Positions 1 to 8,344 of a DNA stretch of 64,000 nucleotides are shown in pieces. The stretch lies in the NCBI GenBank assembly GCA_045646865.1, contig JAZRLM010000004.1, positions 13,223 to 77,222 of the forward strand. Reading direction: 5' to 3'. A model generated the notes under the pieces. That model was given only the letters and a program-made list of their open reading frames with translations. It was not told where the DNA came from and searched no databases. Position numbers and translations under genes: made by a program. The stretch comes from SIG440 sp045646865 (lineage in GTDB: Bacteria; Bacillota; Clostridia; Monoglobales; Monoglobaceae). Each line of letters starts with the position of its first letter. Position 1 is the first letter of the stretch.

Positions 1-2
1 CG

Positions 3-182
3 GTGGGTCTTGAAACAGACAGACGTGGCTGTATAATCACAAAGGATGATAGCGGTCTTACCACCAAGGTCGGTGTTTATGCCGGCGGTGATGCAGTAAC
101 GGGTGCGGCAACGGTCATACTTGCTATGGGTGCAGGTAAACCGGCAGCACAGGCAATAGATGAATATATAAAAACTAAATAA
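3..182 (+). CDS. gltA: Glutamate synthase (NADPH) small subunit, C-terminal end (partial)
   Basis: Only the last 59 codons lie in the window; the gene enters from the left edge in frame 3. The tail contains VYAGGDAVTGAATVILAMGA, the conserved FAD/NADPH-binding C-terminal signature of the glutamate synthase small subunit (GltD-like, often called gltA in clostridia). The enzyme passes electrons from NADPH to 2-oxoglutarate amidation with glutamine as nitrogen donor. The gene stops at TAA and is followed within a few bases by a hairpin terminator. Related pyridine-nucleotide oxidoreductases (DpdA/AegA type) share this signature, so the exact paralogue is not certain without the N-terminus. Confidence 0.8.
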   Translation: MGLETDRRGCIITKDDSGLTTKVGVYAGGDAVTGAATVILAMGAGKPAAQAIDEYIKTK

Positions 183-187
183 TAGAA

Positions 188-224
188 AAAAGGCTCTCTG
201 CACAAAAGTGTAAAGAGCTTTTTA
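188..224. terminator. Bidirectional terminator between convergent genes
   Basis: AAAGGCTCT-CTGCAC pairs with GTGTAAAGAGCTTT around an AAAA loop (one bulged base), with A-rich and T-rich flanks on the two sides. It separates the plus-strand gltA end from the minus-strand epimerase-like gene. Confidence 0.75.
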
Positions 225-227
225 ATT

Positions 228-971
228 TTAATATGTAATAATACGGTTAACCTCAAAGGTTTGGTTTTCTTCAAGAAAATGCATTCCAAGCTTGGTTGAA
301 ATATCATCGTGGATTTTGCCAAAGTCTGCCATACCACACCATGGCTCAATACAAACAAAGTCGGAGAATGGCTCTGTCCATATAAGCAGATTTTCGCAAC
401 CCTCATATGAAATTTTGGTTTCTTCGGATGTTTTGGTATTTTTAAGTGAAACCCAAGTGCTGTCAACATCGGTGTAAACAACGGTTATTGATTTATCAAA
501 AAGTTGGTCCGAAAGGGCAAGAACAGTATGCCCGTCGTGTGAGCCGATAGAGAAAAACATTTTGCTGTTATTTTTGTTGATGACCTTATATCCGATGTCA
601 ATAGAATTTCCGCACAGAGTATATTTAACATAAAGTTCAAAGTCATATGGATATGAAAGTTTTGTTTCTGTATTGGATACAAGAACAAAGGTTACAGAGG
701 TTTCTGACTGCTCTGCAATATCAAATTCTGAAAACATTGCAAAGCCATGGGGCTTCATTGGATAATCCTTGCCGTTAACCGTAATTTTATCGCCGACGGG
801 ATAACCGCAAATAGGAAAGAGAACAGGTGCCTGATCTTCCCAAAGGTTATCGGGCTGATGAAGGTGTTCTTTGCCGTCTGACGTTTTTATACTTTTCATT
901 TCTGCGCCGAGAGTGCTGATATTTAATGCTAAAAATTCATTGCTAATTTCTATAATCATTTTTTTGCTCAT
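228..971 (-). CDS. Aldose 1-epimerase family protein (LacX-like)
   Basis: The protein resembles galactose mutarotase/LacX-type aldose epimerases, which interconvert the alpha and beta anomers of sugars. Visible family features are the N-terminal beta strands leading to LGAEMKSI, the PICGYPVGD segment, the KPHGFAM motif with a conserved His, a second His in SIGSHDGH, and the acidic ending IEPWCGMADFG. The open frame extends to 1055, but that longer start lies inside the terminator of the upstream gene and ahead of a consensus promoter at 988-1016. Translation therefore starts at ATG 971 (MSKKM) or ATG 959 (MIIEI); neither has a clear Shine-Dalgarno sequence, so the leader is very short or nearly absent. 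Substrate unknown. Confidence 0.8.
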   Translation of the reverse strand: MSKKMIIEISNEFLALNISTLGAEMKSIKTSDGKEHLHQPDNLWEDQAPVLFPICGYPVGDKITVNGKDYPMKPHGFAMFSEFDIAEQSETSVTFVLVSNTETKLSYPYDFELYVKYTLCGNSIDIGYKVINKNNSKMFFSIGSHDGHTVLALSDQLFDKSITVVYTDVDSTWVSLKNTKTSEETKISYEGCENLLIWTEPFSDFVCIEPWCGMADFGKIHDDISTKLGMHFLEENQTFEVNRIITY

Positions 972-987
972 TTGATTTATTAACATT

Positions 988-1016
988 ATTATATAAACAT
1001 TTATCTGTTTTGTCAA
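988..1016 (-). promoter_or_regulatory. SigA promoter of the aldose-epimerase-like gene
   Basis: On the minus strand, TTGACA (1016-1011) and TATAAT (993-988) are separated by exactly 17 bp. The predicted start point, near 981, lies about 10 nt before the ATG at 971, which rules out the upstream start at 1055. Confidence 0.8.
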
Positions 1017-1017
1017 C

Positions 1018-1045
1018 TTTAAAAGCCCTGCATCTGCAGGGCTTT
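1018..1045 (-). terminator. Terminator of the AGCS transporter gene
   Basis: A stem of AAAGCCCTGCA with TGCAGGGCTTT, only 2 nt in the loop, followed on the minus strand by a short T-tract. It directly follows the transporter stop codon. Confidence 0.7.
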
Positions 1046-1055
1046 CAGATTTCAT

Positions 1056-2576
1056 TTATTTTTCCTGTTCTTCCTGAATTTCAGGGAATACAGAAAGCAT
1101 TGGTTTTACATCCAGTTTGCGGATTTTTCTATCTATGTAGTTCTTTGTAATCTTGCAAACCAGACCTGAAAGAACGATAACACCAATAAGGTTGGGAATC
1201 ATCATAAGACCGTTGAATGTGTCCGAGATATCCCATGCAAGTGAAGATGTCATCAGCGCACCGCACATAATCATAACAAGGTGAATAACCTTGTAAACCT
1301 TCGTTGTTTTTGTTCCAAACAGGTATTCCCATGCTTTTGTACCGTAGTGGTCCCAGCCGAGAACTGTTGTGAAAGCAAACAGGAGAATGGCAATAGCGAT
1401 AAACTTACTACCGAGATTTCCAAAGCTGAATACCGAGTTAAAGGCTTCTGCAACCATTGTGGCATCATTTGTGTGAGTACCGATGGGTGCGGTAATGTCA
1501 AATACTCCTGATGTAAGAACAACAAGTGCAGTCATTGTACAAACAACCATTGTATCAGCAAAAACCTCGAAGATACCCCACATACCCTGCTGAACGGGTT
1601 CTTTTACGTTTGAGTTTGAGTGAACCATTACAGAAGAACCAAGACCTGCTTCGTTTGAGAAAACACCGCGCTTAAAGCCCTGAACCATAACGGTTTTGAT
1701 AATTGAACCGGTAACACCGCCGGCAACTGCAATAGGGCTGAATGCCTGAGTAAAGATTGCCTTGAAAGCAGTACCGATTTGTGCATAGTTAACGCCGATA
1801 ATAATTAGGCTTCCTGCTACAAACAAAACTACCATAAAGGGTACAACTTTTTCTGCAAAGGATGCAATTCTCTTAAGACCGCCCAGAACGATAAGAGCAG
1901 CAATAACAACAAGAACGATACCGATAACAACCGAATAAGCTGTTACACCGTCATAGAGGGGTATGCTTGTAAGTGCTTTTACGGGGAAAGCAGACTCAAT
2001 GTTAACTACAATCTTGTTAATCTGTCCCATTGCACCGATACCGAATGATGCAAGGAGTGTAAAGATTGAGAACAGTATTGAAAGAACTTTACCGATAGTC
2101 TTGCAACCCTTGAAGGAACCAAGACCATCGCGCAGATAATACATTGCACCGCCTGACCATTCGCCGTCAGCATTTTTGCGGCGGAAGAAGATGCCCAGAA
2201 CATTTTCAGAATAATTTGTCATCATTCCAAAGAATGCAGCAACCCACATCCAGAAAACAGCACCGGCACCGCCGATACATATTGCAGCAGCAACACCTGC
2301 GATATTACCTACGCCGATTGTTGCAGCAAGAGCTGTACAAAGAGCCTGGAAGGGAGAAATGGATGCTTTGTCTTTGCTGTGACCGATTACATCCTTGTGG
2401 AAAAGACTGCCAATGGTGTTTTTCCACCAAAGACCAATGTGTAAAACCTGGAAGAATTTGGTCAATACTGTTGTTAATACACCTGTAAAAAGCAACAATG
2501 CAAGACCAAGGGTTGTCCATACAAATGTGTTTATAACATCATTGTATGCGGCAAGTTGAGTAAAAAATTGATTCAT
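1056..2576 (-). CDS. Alanine/glycine:cation symporter (AGCS) family protein
   Basis: A 506-residue polytopic membrane protein of the sodium:alanine/glycine symporter family, which takes up small amino acids with sodium. Visible family features are the N-terminal GVLTTVLTKFFQ segment, the loop ATIGVGNIAGVA (around residue 85) that contributes to the sodium/substrate site, GAVFWMWVAAFFGM, the EAGLGSSVMVH motif, and about ten or eleven hydrophobic segments. The ATG at 2576 is preceded on the minus strand by ATAGGAGGG. A glycine riboswitch and an intrinsic terminator in its 350-nt leader mean expression should respond to glycine, which points to glycine (with alanine) as the transported substrate. 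Confidence 0.93.
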   Translation of the reverse strand: MNQFFTQLAAYNDVINTFVWTTLGLALLLFTGVLTTVLTKFFQVLHIGLWWKNTIGSLFHKDVIGHSKDKASISPFQALCTALAATIGVGNIAGVAAAICIGGAGAVFWMWVAAFFGMMTNYSENVLGIFFRRKNADGEWSGGAMYYLRDGLGSFKGCKTIGKVLSILFSIFTLLASFGIGAMGQINKIVVNIESAFPVKALTSIPLYDGVTAYSVVIGIVLVVIAALIVLGGLKRIASFAEKVVPFMVVLFVAGSLIIIGVNYAQIGTAFKAIFTQAFSPIAVAGGVTGSIIKTVMVQGFKRGVFSNEAGLGSSVMVHSNSNVKEPVQQGMWGIFEVFADTMVVCTMTALVVLTSGVFDITAPIGTHTNDATMVAEAFNSVFSFGNLGSKFIAIAILLFAFTTVLGWDHYGTKAWEYLFGTKTTKVYKVIHLVMIMCGALMTSSLAWDISDTFNGLMMIPNLIGVIVLSGLVCKITKNYIDRKIRKLDVKPMLSVFPEIQEEQEK

Positions 2577-2599
2577 GGTATAAAACCCTCCTATAAAAT

Positions 2600-2629
2600 A
2601 AAAAAATAGCTACCATTTTATTGGTAGCT
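2600..2629 (-). terminator. Riboswitch expression-platform terminator
   Basis: On the minus strand AGCTACCA pairs with TGGTAGCT around ATAAAA and is followed by A plus seven T. It lies between the glycine aptamer and the transporter ribosome site, so premature termination is the probable switching mechanism. Confidence 0.8.
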
Positions 2630-2669
2630 CCGGAATAATATACACAGACATATCTAAATTAAACTTATT

Positions 2670-2758
2670 GTCTGCTCCGTCCTTTTGCCTGAGAGATTCG
2701 GTCGTATCCGACCTTGCACCTTCGGCACTCAAAACGAGATTCTCCGGAGTGTCCTCCA
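2670..2758 (-). promoter_or_regulatory. Glycine riboswitch (gcvT element), single aptamer
   Basis: The minus strand carries the conserved glycine-aptamer elements in order: ACTCCGGAGAA, GCCGAAGGTGCAAG, then CTCTCAGGCAAAAGGAC, closing with CGGAGC. Only one full aptamer is present. Just 5' of it in the transcript lies a separate hairpin (2785-2759, CTTTCAG pairing with CTGAAAG), in the position expected for the vestigial partner described for singlet glycine riboswitches. The aptamer precedes an AGCS amino-acid transporter, a common setting for this class. Confidence 0.93.
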
Positions 2759-2804
2759 CTTTCAGTCTTCAAAGAATCCTGAAAGTTTCAATGGTTATAC
2801 ATAT

Positions 2805-2832
2805 ATTATACTCAACTTTTGTTATAAGTCAA
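2805..2832 (-). promoter_or_regulatory. SigA promoter of the glycine-riboswitch transcript
   Basis: Minus-strand TTGACT (2832-2827) and TATAAT (2810-2805) with a 16-bp spacer. The predicted transcript begins near 2798, just 5' of the extra hairpin and aptamer. Confidence 0.7.
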
Positions 2833-2879
2833 TAGTTTTTGTTAATTTAATAACAATTTTATCAAATTTTGGTTGAGTT

Positions 2880-2908
2880 TTAACATTTTATCATATATTT
2901 AATATAAT
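2880..2908 (+). promoter_or_regulatory. SigA-type promoter before the LysM/GH18 gene
   Basis: TTAACA (2880-2885) and TATAAT (2903-2908) with a 17-bp spacer. The predicted start is only about 12 nt before the ATG, close to the ribosome site. A sporulation-sigma promoter would be expected for this family but is not obvious. Confidence 0.5.
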
Positions 2909-2927
2909 AAAAGAGTGGAGGTGGCTT

Positions 2928-4205
2928 ATGAATATACATATTGTAAAATCAGGTGACACAGTTTCGTCAATCGCACAGCAATACGGTGTTCCGCAGTTTG
3001 TGGTGACAACACTTAATAATCTTGAAGATATTCCCAATCTTGTGGTGGGGCAGGCTATTTTGATACTTACCCCAACACAGTATCACACAGTAAATCAGGG
3101 AGAGACTGTCTATTCTATCGCACAGCAGTATGGGGTGTCTGTCAACAGAATTTATCGCAACAATCCGATATTAAGAGGGCAGAATATAGTGTACCCCGGT
3201 CAGACACTTGTAATATCCTTTGAGTCAGACAGAACAAGGCGGATTGACGTGAACGGATATGCATATCCCTATATTGACATAAATCTATTGCGGAGTACCC
3301 TGCCATATATAAATTATATGACACCTTTTACTTATGGAATAACCAATAGCGGTGGTCTTGTTGACCTTGATGACGAAGAGCTTATTGCTATTGCTAATGA
3401 ATATGGAGTAACTCCTTTAATGCATCTTTCAACACTTACCGAGCAGGGAGGTTTCAGTAACGAGCTTGCAAGTATGGTTCTCAACAATCCTGAAATTCAG
3501 GATAGCCTGACAAGCGATATTATAGAAAACATTCAAAACAAAGGTTACGGTGGTCTGGATATTGACTTTGAGTTTGTTTATCCTCAGGACGCACAATTAT
3601 ATGGTGATTTTATCGGGAAACTTGCGGAAGCATTAAATCCTCTGGGCTATGATGTGGTTGCGGCGCTTGCACCCAAAATTTCGGATACACAACGGGGACT
3701 TTTGTATGAGGGGCATGACTTTCGGGCAATAGGTTCAAATGCCAATGCGGTGTTACTTATGACTTATGAGTGGGGCTATACTTACGGGCCGCCCCTTGCC
3801 GTGGCGCCAATCAGAAATGTGCGTCAGGTGGTGGAGTATGCTTTGGGGATAATTCCGCCAGAAAAGATATTCCTAGGAATTCCAAACTATGGATATGACT
3901 GGACACTTCCTTATGTCAAGGGCGAGTCAAGGGCAGATTCTATATCCAATGTGGAGGCAATACAGATTGCGGCAAGGAACGGTGCTGAAATTCAGTATGA
4001 CGAGGTTTCGCAATCGCCATGGTTCAGATATACCGATAGTGAAGGAAGGGAACACGAGGTCTGGTTTGAAGATGTTCGCAGTATTCAGCAAAAGTTTAAT
4101 CTTATAAATGAAAAGAATCTTCGCGGAGCAGGATACTGGAACTTGATGCGACCATTCCAACAGAATTGGTCACTGCTGGATTATATGTTTGATGTGCAAT
4201 ATTAG
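2928..4205 (+). CDS. sleL: LysM/GH18 spore peptidoglycan hydrolase, SleL/YaaH-like
   Basis: A 425-residue protein with two N-terminal LysM domains (about residues 2-48 and 52-97; each has the GDTVSSIAQQYGV-type core) followed by a glycoside hydrolase family 18 domain. The catalytic DxDxE motif is present as D211, D213 and E215 in GLDIDFEF. This is the architecture of SleL/YaaH spore cortex-lytic N-acetylglucosaminidases, which act on cortex fragments during germination and bind spore peptidoglycan or coat through LysM. There is no signal peptide, as expected for a protein made in the mother cell. The ATG follows GGAGGTGG by a few bases. Confidence 0.88.
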   Translation: MNIHIVKSGDTVSSIAQQYGVPQFVVTTLNNLEDIPNLVVGQAILILTPTQYHTVNQGETVYSIAQQYGVSVNRIYRNNPILRGQNIVYPGQTLVISFESDRTRRIDVNGYAYPYIDINLLRSTLPYINYMTPFTYGITNSGGLVDLDDEELIAIANEYGVTPLMHLSTLTEQGGFSNELASMVLNNPEIQDSLTSDIIENIQNKGYGGLDIDFEFVYPQDAQLYGDFIGKLAEALNPLGYDVVAALAPKISDTQRGLLYEGHDFRAIGSNANAVLLMTYEWGYTYGPPLAVAPIRNVRQVVEYALGIIPPEKIFLGIPNYGYDWTLPYVKGESRADSISNVEAIQIAARNGAEIQYDEVSQSPWFRYTDSEGREHEVWFEDVRSIQQKFNLINEKNLRGAGYWNLMRPFQQNWSLLDYMFDVQY

Positions 4206-4215
4206 CGAGGATGAT

Positions 4216-4314
4216 ATGAAAGAAATAATTGTTTTTGTTTTGGGAGCGATAGCCGGAGGAGGCATATCCGTTGTGCTTTTTTGTGCAATGAGTATAAATA
4301 AATACAACAAATGA
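4216..4314 (+). CDS. Small single-span membrane protein, 32 residues
   Basis: A short open frame, MKEIIVFVLGAIAGGG to SINKYNK, starts 10 nt after the preceding stop codon and has an upstream GAGGATG that can serve as ribosome site. It encodes one hydrophobic helix with glycine-rich turns and a short basic tail. Its layout resembles very small DUF3789-type membrane proteins, but that is only a resemblance. It sits between the SleL-like gene and a strong terminator, so it is probably co-transcribed. An ATG at 4211 in another frame stops after two codons. Confidence 0.5.
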   Translation: MKEIIVFVLGAIAGGGISVVLFCAMSINKYNK

Positions 4315-4316
4315 AA

Positions 4317-4348
4317 AAACACCGTTGGAATTTTCCAACGGTGTTTTT
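4317..4348. terminator. Strong bidirectional terminator
   Basis: AAACACCGTTGGAA pairs perfectly with TTCCAACGGTGTTT around a TT loop, with A-runs and T-runs on either side. It serves the plus-strand genes and the convergent pyruvate:ferredoxin oxidoreductase gene. Confidence 0.9.
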
Positions 4349-4364
4349 AGTAGTTAATGCAAGA

Positions 4365-7300
4365 TTAGCATTCTGCGTTCTTCTTGTAGATTTCGTATCT
4401 TTCAATAAGGTCTTTTTCGGCCTTGTCGAAGAGCTGAGCTGCAACTTCGGGGAATGCTTTCTTGAGCATGAGATAACGGTTTTCGCCCTCAAGGAATTCC
4501 TTAACTGTGCCTGTTGGCTCTTTTGAGTCAAGGATGAAGGGGTTCTTGCCTTCTTCTTTGAGTGTGGGGTTGTATCTCCAGAGGTGCCAGTAACCTGTCT
4601 GAACAGCCTTCTTTTCTTCAGCGATTGTGTTTGCCATACCTGTCTTGATACCATGGTTGATACAAGGAGCGTATGCAATAATCAGTGAAGGACCGGGATA
4701 AGCTTCAGCTTCCTTAATAGCCTTAAGAGCCTGATTCATATCAGCACCAAGAGCGATCTGTGCAACATATACATAGCCGTATGTTGTACCAATCATACCA
4801 AGGTCTTTTTTCTTAACCTTCATACCTGATGCAGCAAACTTAGCAACTGCAGCAGTAGGTGTAGCCTTAGATGCCTGACCGCCTGTATTTGAGTAAACTT
4901 CGGTATCAACAACAAAGATGTTGATGTCTTCGCCTGATGCGATAACGTGGTCAAGACCGCCGTAACCGATATCATAAGCCCAACCGTCGCCGCCAAATAC
5001 CCACTGTGATCTCTTAACAAGGAAGTCGGTTCTGTCTGCGATTTCTTTGATTGCAGGGTTAGACATATCAGCATCCTTGATAAGTGCGATAATGTCCTTT
5101 GCAGCAGCCTTAGATGCGTCTGCGTTGTCCTTGCCTTCAATCCAAGCCTTGAATGCGTCAGCAAGTTCAGGCTTAACTGCGTCCATAACAGAATTCATTC
5201 TTGAAACCAAAGTGTTTCTGATCTTCTTGTTAGCCATAACCATACCAAGACCGAATTCAGCGTTATCTTCAAAGAGTGAGTTAGCCCAAGCGGGACCCTT
5301 GCCTTCAGCGTTCTTGCAGTAAGGCATTGAAGGAGCAGAGCCACCCCAGATTGATGTACAACCTGTAGCATTTGCAACCATCATTCTGTCACCAAAGAGC
5401 TGAGTGATAAGCTTGATGTAAGGTGTTTCACCACAACCTGCACAAGCGCCTGAGAATTCAAGCATAGGTGTTGCAAACTGTGAGTTCTTTGTACTCTTTG
5501 TGATATCTATCTGATCCTGTTTTGAAGAAACAGTCATAGCGAATTCCCAGTTGGGAGCTTCCTTCTCAACTTCGGCGATAGGCTTCATTGTGAGGGCTTT
5601 TTCCTTAGCAGGACAAACCTGAGCACAAACGCCACAGCCAAGACAGTCAAGAGGTGATACCTGTATTCTGTATTCCATGCCTTGGAAGCCTGTTGCAGCC
5701 TTTGTTACAAAGCCTTCGGGTTTCTTTGCAGCTTCGTCAGCGTTCAGAAGAACAGGACGGATCGCAGCATGAGGACAAACGAGTGAACACTGGTTACACT
5801 GAATACATTTGTCGATATCCCATGAAGGAACAAGAACTGCAACACCGCGCTTTTCGTATCTTGATGTACCTGTTTCAAAAGTACCGTCTTCGATACCTGC
5901 AAATGTGCTAACGGGGAGCTTATTACCAGCCTGTGCGTTAACGGGCTGAACAATGTTCTTGATGAAGTCGGGAACGTTGTTTGCCTTAACGTTCTTATCA
6001 ACTGCATCTTTCCAAGCTGCGGGAACTTCAACCTTAACGAGAGCTTCAATAGCGCCGTCAACTGCGTCGCAGTTCATCTTAACGATTTCGTCACCCTTCT
6101 TGCCGTATGTCTTCTTGATAGCGTTCTTGATAAGTTCAACAGCCTTGTCAAAAGGAATAACCTCAGCAAGCTTAAAGAAAGCACTCTGTGTTACCATGTT
6201 AATTCTGTTGGGACCAAGACCAACTTTTACTGCAACGTCAACTGCGTTGATGATGTAGAAGTTGATTTCGTTTTCAGCAAGATATTTCTTAACGTTTGCA
6301 GGAAGATGTTCTTCCAGCTCTTCAGGAGACCATACACAGTTAAGGAGGAATGTACCGCCCTTCTTGAGTCCTTCAAGAACGTCGTACTGTGTGAGGTATG
6401 CAGGCTTGTGGCAAGCAATGTAGTCAGCTTCATCAAGGAGATATGTTGACTTGATGGGCTGCTTACCAAATCTCAAGTGAGACATTGTTACGCCGCCTGA
6501 TTTCTTTGAGTCATAATCAAAGTATGCCTGAGCATAAAGGTCGGTATTGTCACCGATAATCTTGATAGCATCCTTGTTTGCACCAACAGTACCGTCACTG
6601 CCGAAGCCCCAGAACTTACAACGTGTTGTTCCCTCGGGAGCAGCATTGATTTTTTCGGGGAGTTCAAGTGAAAGGTTGGTAACATCGTCAACGATACCGA
6701 TAGTAAAGTTGTTCTTGGGAGCGTCTGAATCAAGGTTGTTGTATACTGCCATAATCTGAGTGGGAGTTGTGTCTTTTGAACCAAGACCGTAACGACCGCC
6801 AACAATTTTGGGAGCATTTTCCTTGCCGTAGTAAAGGTTGCAAACGTCAAGGTAAAGGGGCTCGCCAAGTGAACCGGGTTCCTTTGTTCTGTCAAGAACA
6901 GCAATCTTTTCAACTGTTGAAGGAATTACATCAAAGAAGTACTTGGGAGAGAATGGTCTGTAAAGGTGAACCTTAACAACACCAACCTTGCCGCCGCGTG
7001 CATTGATGTAATCAACTGTTTCTTCGATAGCTTCGCAAACAGAGCCCATAGCAACGATAACCTTTGTTGCGTCGGGAGCACCGTAGTAGTTGAAGGGCTT
7101 GTATTCTCTGCCTGTGATTTTTGAAATATCCTTCATATAGTCAGAAACTATATCAGGGATAGCGTCATAGTATTTGTTTGCAGCTTCTCTGCCCTGGAAG
7201 TAAATGTCTGAGTTCTGAGCTGTACCGCGGAGAACAGGATGTTCAGGGTTGAGAGCGTTATCCTTGAATGCTTTAAGAGCATCCCAGTCAAGAAGACCCT

Positions 7301-7874
7301 TAAGATCTTCGTAATCCATAACTTCAACCTTCTGAATTTCGTGAGAAGTTCTGAAACCGTCGAAGAAGTGGAGGAAGGGAACTCTACCTTTAATTGAAGC
7401 AAGGTGAGCAAGACCTGCAAGGTCCATTGTTTCCTGAACACTACCTGATGCCAGCATAGCAAAACCTGTCTGACGACAAGCCATAACGTCCTGATGGTCA
7501 CCAAAGATGTTAAGAGCGTGAGCTGCAAGAGCACGGGCACTTACGTGGAAAACTGTAGGAAGAAGTTCACCTGCAATTTTGTACATATTGGGGATCATAA
7601 GAAGAAGACCCTGTGATGCTGTGAATGTTGTTGTCAAAGCACCTGCCTGGAGTGAACCGTGAACGGCACCTGCAGCACCTGCTTCAGACTGCATTTCAAC
7701 AACGTCAACTGTTTCGCCGAAGATATTCTTCAGACCGTCTGCACTCCACTGGTCAACATTTTCAGCCATGTTTGAAGAGGGAGTGATAGGATAGATAGCA
7801 GCTACTTCTGTAAACGCATAGGCGCAATGTGCAGCAGCGCTGTTACCATCCATGGTTTTCATTTTTTTAGCCAT
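4365..7874 (-). CDS. nifJ: Pyruvate:ferredoxin (flavodoxin) oxidoreductase
   Basis: A single-chain, homodimeric-type pyruvate:ferredoxin oxidoreductase of 1,169 residues, the usual length. It decarboxylates pyruvate to acetyl-CoA and reduces ferredoxin using thiamine diphosphate. Visible features: N-terminal MDGNSAAAHCAYAFTEVAAI with YPITPSS; two ferredoxin-type 4Fe-4S clusters near residues 690 and 740 (CIQCNQCSLVCP and CLGCGVCAQVCP); the third cluster and thiamine domain start near 810 (CAGCGETPY) and continue with GGDGWAYDIGYGG. The open frame extends 20 codons upstream, but ATG 7874 has AAGGAGG at proper distance and gives the family N-terminus. It is monocistronic and indicates fermentative anaerobic metabolism. 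Confidence 0.97.
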   Translation of the reverse strand: MAKKMKTMDGNSAAAHCAYAFTEVAAIYPITPSSNMAENVDQWSADGLKNIFGETVDVVEMQSEAGAAGAVHGSLQAGALTTTFTASQGLLLMIPNMYKIAGELLPTVFHVSARALAAHALNIFGDHQDVMACRQTGFAMLASGSVQETMDLAGLAHLASIKGRVPFLHFFDGFRTSHEIQKVEVMDYEDLKGLLDWDALKAFKDNALNPEHPVLRGTAQNSDIYFQGREAANKYYDAIPDIVSDYMKDISKITGREYKPFNYYGAPDATKVIVAMGSVCEAIEETVDYINARGGKVGVVKVHLYRPFSPKYFFDVIPSTVEKIAVLDRTKEPGSLGEPLYLDVCNLYYGKENAPKIVGGRYGLGSKDTTPTQIMAVYNNLDSDAPKNNFTIGIVDDVTNLSLELPEKINAAPEGTTRCKFWGFGSDGTVGANKDAIKIIGDNTDLYAQAYFDYDSKKSGGVTMSHLRFGKQPIKSTYLLDEADYIACHKPAYLTQYDVLEGLKKGGTFLLNCVWSPEELEEHLPANVKKYLAENEINFYIINAVDVAVKVGLGPNRINMVTQSAFFKLAEVIPFDKAVELIKNAIKKTYGKKGDEIVKMNCDAVDGAIEALVKVEVPAAWKDAVDKNVKANNVPDFIKNIVQPVNAQAGNKLPVSTFAGIEDGTFETGTSRYEKRGVAVLVPSWDIDKCIQCNQCSLVCPHAAIRPVLLNADEAAKKPEGFVTKAATGFQGMEYRIQVSPLDCLGCGVCAQVCPAKEKALTMKPIAEVEKEAPNWEFAMTVSSKQDQIDITKSTKNSQFATPMLEFSGACAGCGETPYIKLITQLFGDRMMVANATGCTSIWGGSAPSMPYCKNAEGKGPAWANSLFEDNAEFGLGMVMANKKIRNTLVSRMNSVMDAVKPELADAFKAWIEGKDNADASKAAAKDIIALIKDADMSNPAIKEIADRTDFLVKRSQWVFGGDGWAYDIGYGGLDHVIASGEDINIFVVDTEVYSNTGGQASKATPTAAVAKFAASGMKVKKKDLGMIGTTYGYVYVAQIALGADMNQALKAIKEAEAYPGPSLIIAYAPCINHGIKTGMANTIAEEKKAVQTGYWHLWRYNPTLKEEGKNPFILDSKEPTGTVKEFLEGENRYLMLKKAFPEVAAQLFDKAEKDLIERYEIYKKNAEC

Positions 7875-7949
7875 GAAAATAAGCCTCCTTAAAATATATA
7901 AATTAATTAATTTTACAAAGCATGTACAACACATAGTCGTACAGCAAAC

Positions 7950-7978
7950 ATTATACCATATATCTTTGCAAAATTCAA
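7950..7978 (-). promoter_or_regulatory. SigA promoter of pyruvate:ferredoxin oxidoreductase
   Basis: Minus-strand TTGAAT (7978-7973) and TATAAT (7955-7950) with a 17-bp spacer; the leader to the ATG is about 68 nt. A small GTACGAC/GTTGTAC hairpin lies in the leader. Confidence 0.65.
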
Positions 7979-8071
7979 ATAAATTTTAAAAAAATTTCAA
8001 AAAAAAATAAAATTTCTGTTTTTAACAGAATGTTATTAAAAATCTGTCAAATTTTTGCGTAAAAAGACAAA

Positions 8072-8104
8072 AAAACAGCATAGCCAAAAGACTATGCTGT
8101 TTAA
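8072..8104 (-). terminator. Distal terminator of the rpsB-tsf operon
   Basis: AAACAGCATAG pairs with CTATGCTGTTT and is followed on the minus strand by seven T. It lies past the duplicated tsf tail and is probably the original operon terminator. Confidence 0.85.
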
Positions 8105-8118
8105 GATTTGTGAAGTTA

Positions 8119-8178
8119 AATATTAGTTGCCAGCCATCTTTGCAACTTCTGCTGCAAAGTCGTCAACTTTCTTTTCGA
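8119..8178 (-). repeat. Duplicated 3' end of tsf (distal copy)
   Basis: These 60 bases match the tsf end at 8345-8404 at 59 of 60 positions. On the minus strand they encode the same last 17 residues (EKKVDDFAAEVAKMAGN) and stop, followed by the same AATATT. The copy has no start codon and is not a gene. The 226-bp offset between copies encloses a triple-hairpin module and a second terminator. Confidence 0.9.
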
Positions 8179-8179
8179 A

Positions 8180-8290
8180 GCCGTAGCGTTAAGAAAATGT
8201 GCCGGTGACACATTTTTAGCGCAGGTTTGCAAAATGCGAGAGCATTTTGGGATAAGGAGAAAACCCGTTAAGGGTTTTAACTACAGGTCG
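8180..8290. repeat. Triple-hairpin module between the two tsf tails
   Basis: Three consecutive hairpins lie inside a weak outer stem (GTAGCGTTAA near 8183 with TTAACTAC near 8280). They are AAAATGTG/CACATTTT, AAAATGC/GCATTTT and AAAACCC/GGGTTTT, each with a small loop. No open frame is present. The layout resembles a short non-autonomous palindromic element, but whether it recurs in the genome cannot be seen from this window. Confidence 0.6.
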
Positions 8291-8297
8291 AGAAAAG

Positions 8298-8330
8298 AAA
8301 AAGGATGATGGAAGAACCATCACCCTTTAC
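8298..8330 (-). terminator. Proximal terminator after tsf
   Basis: AAAGGGTGATGG pairs with CCATCATCCTTT on the minus strand and is followed by TT-C-TTTT. It lies about 20 nt after the tsf stop codon. Confidence 0.8.
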
Positions 8331-8344
8331 AAAGATTTTAGATC

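Noticed and set aside
972..1055. N-terminal extension of the aldose-epimerase-like protein to 1055
   Set aside because: It lies over the terminator of the upstream gene and the consensus promoter at 988-1016, so it would not be on the mRNA.
4365..7934. Several long frames in other phases inside the pyruvate:ferredoxin oxidoreductase gene
   Set aside because: They are Leu/Ser/Thr-rich low-complexity shadows of the real codon usage and lack start signals.
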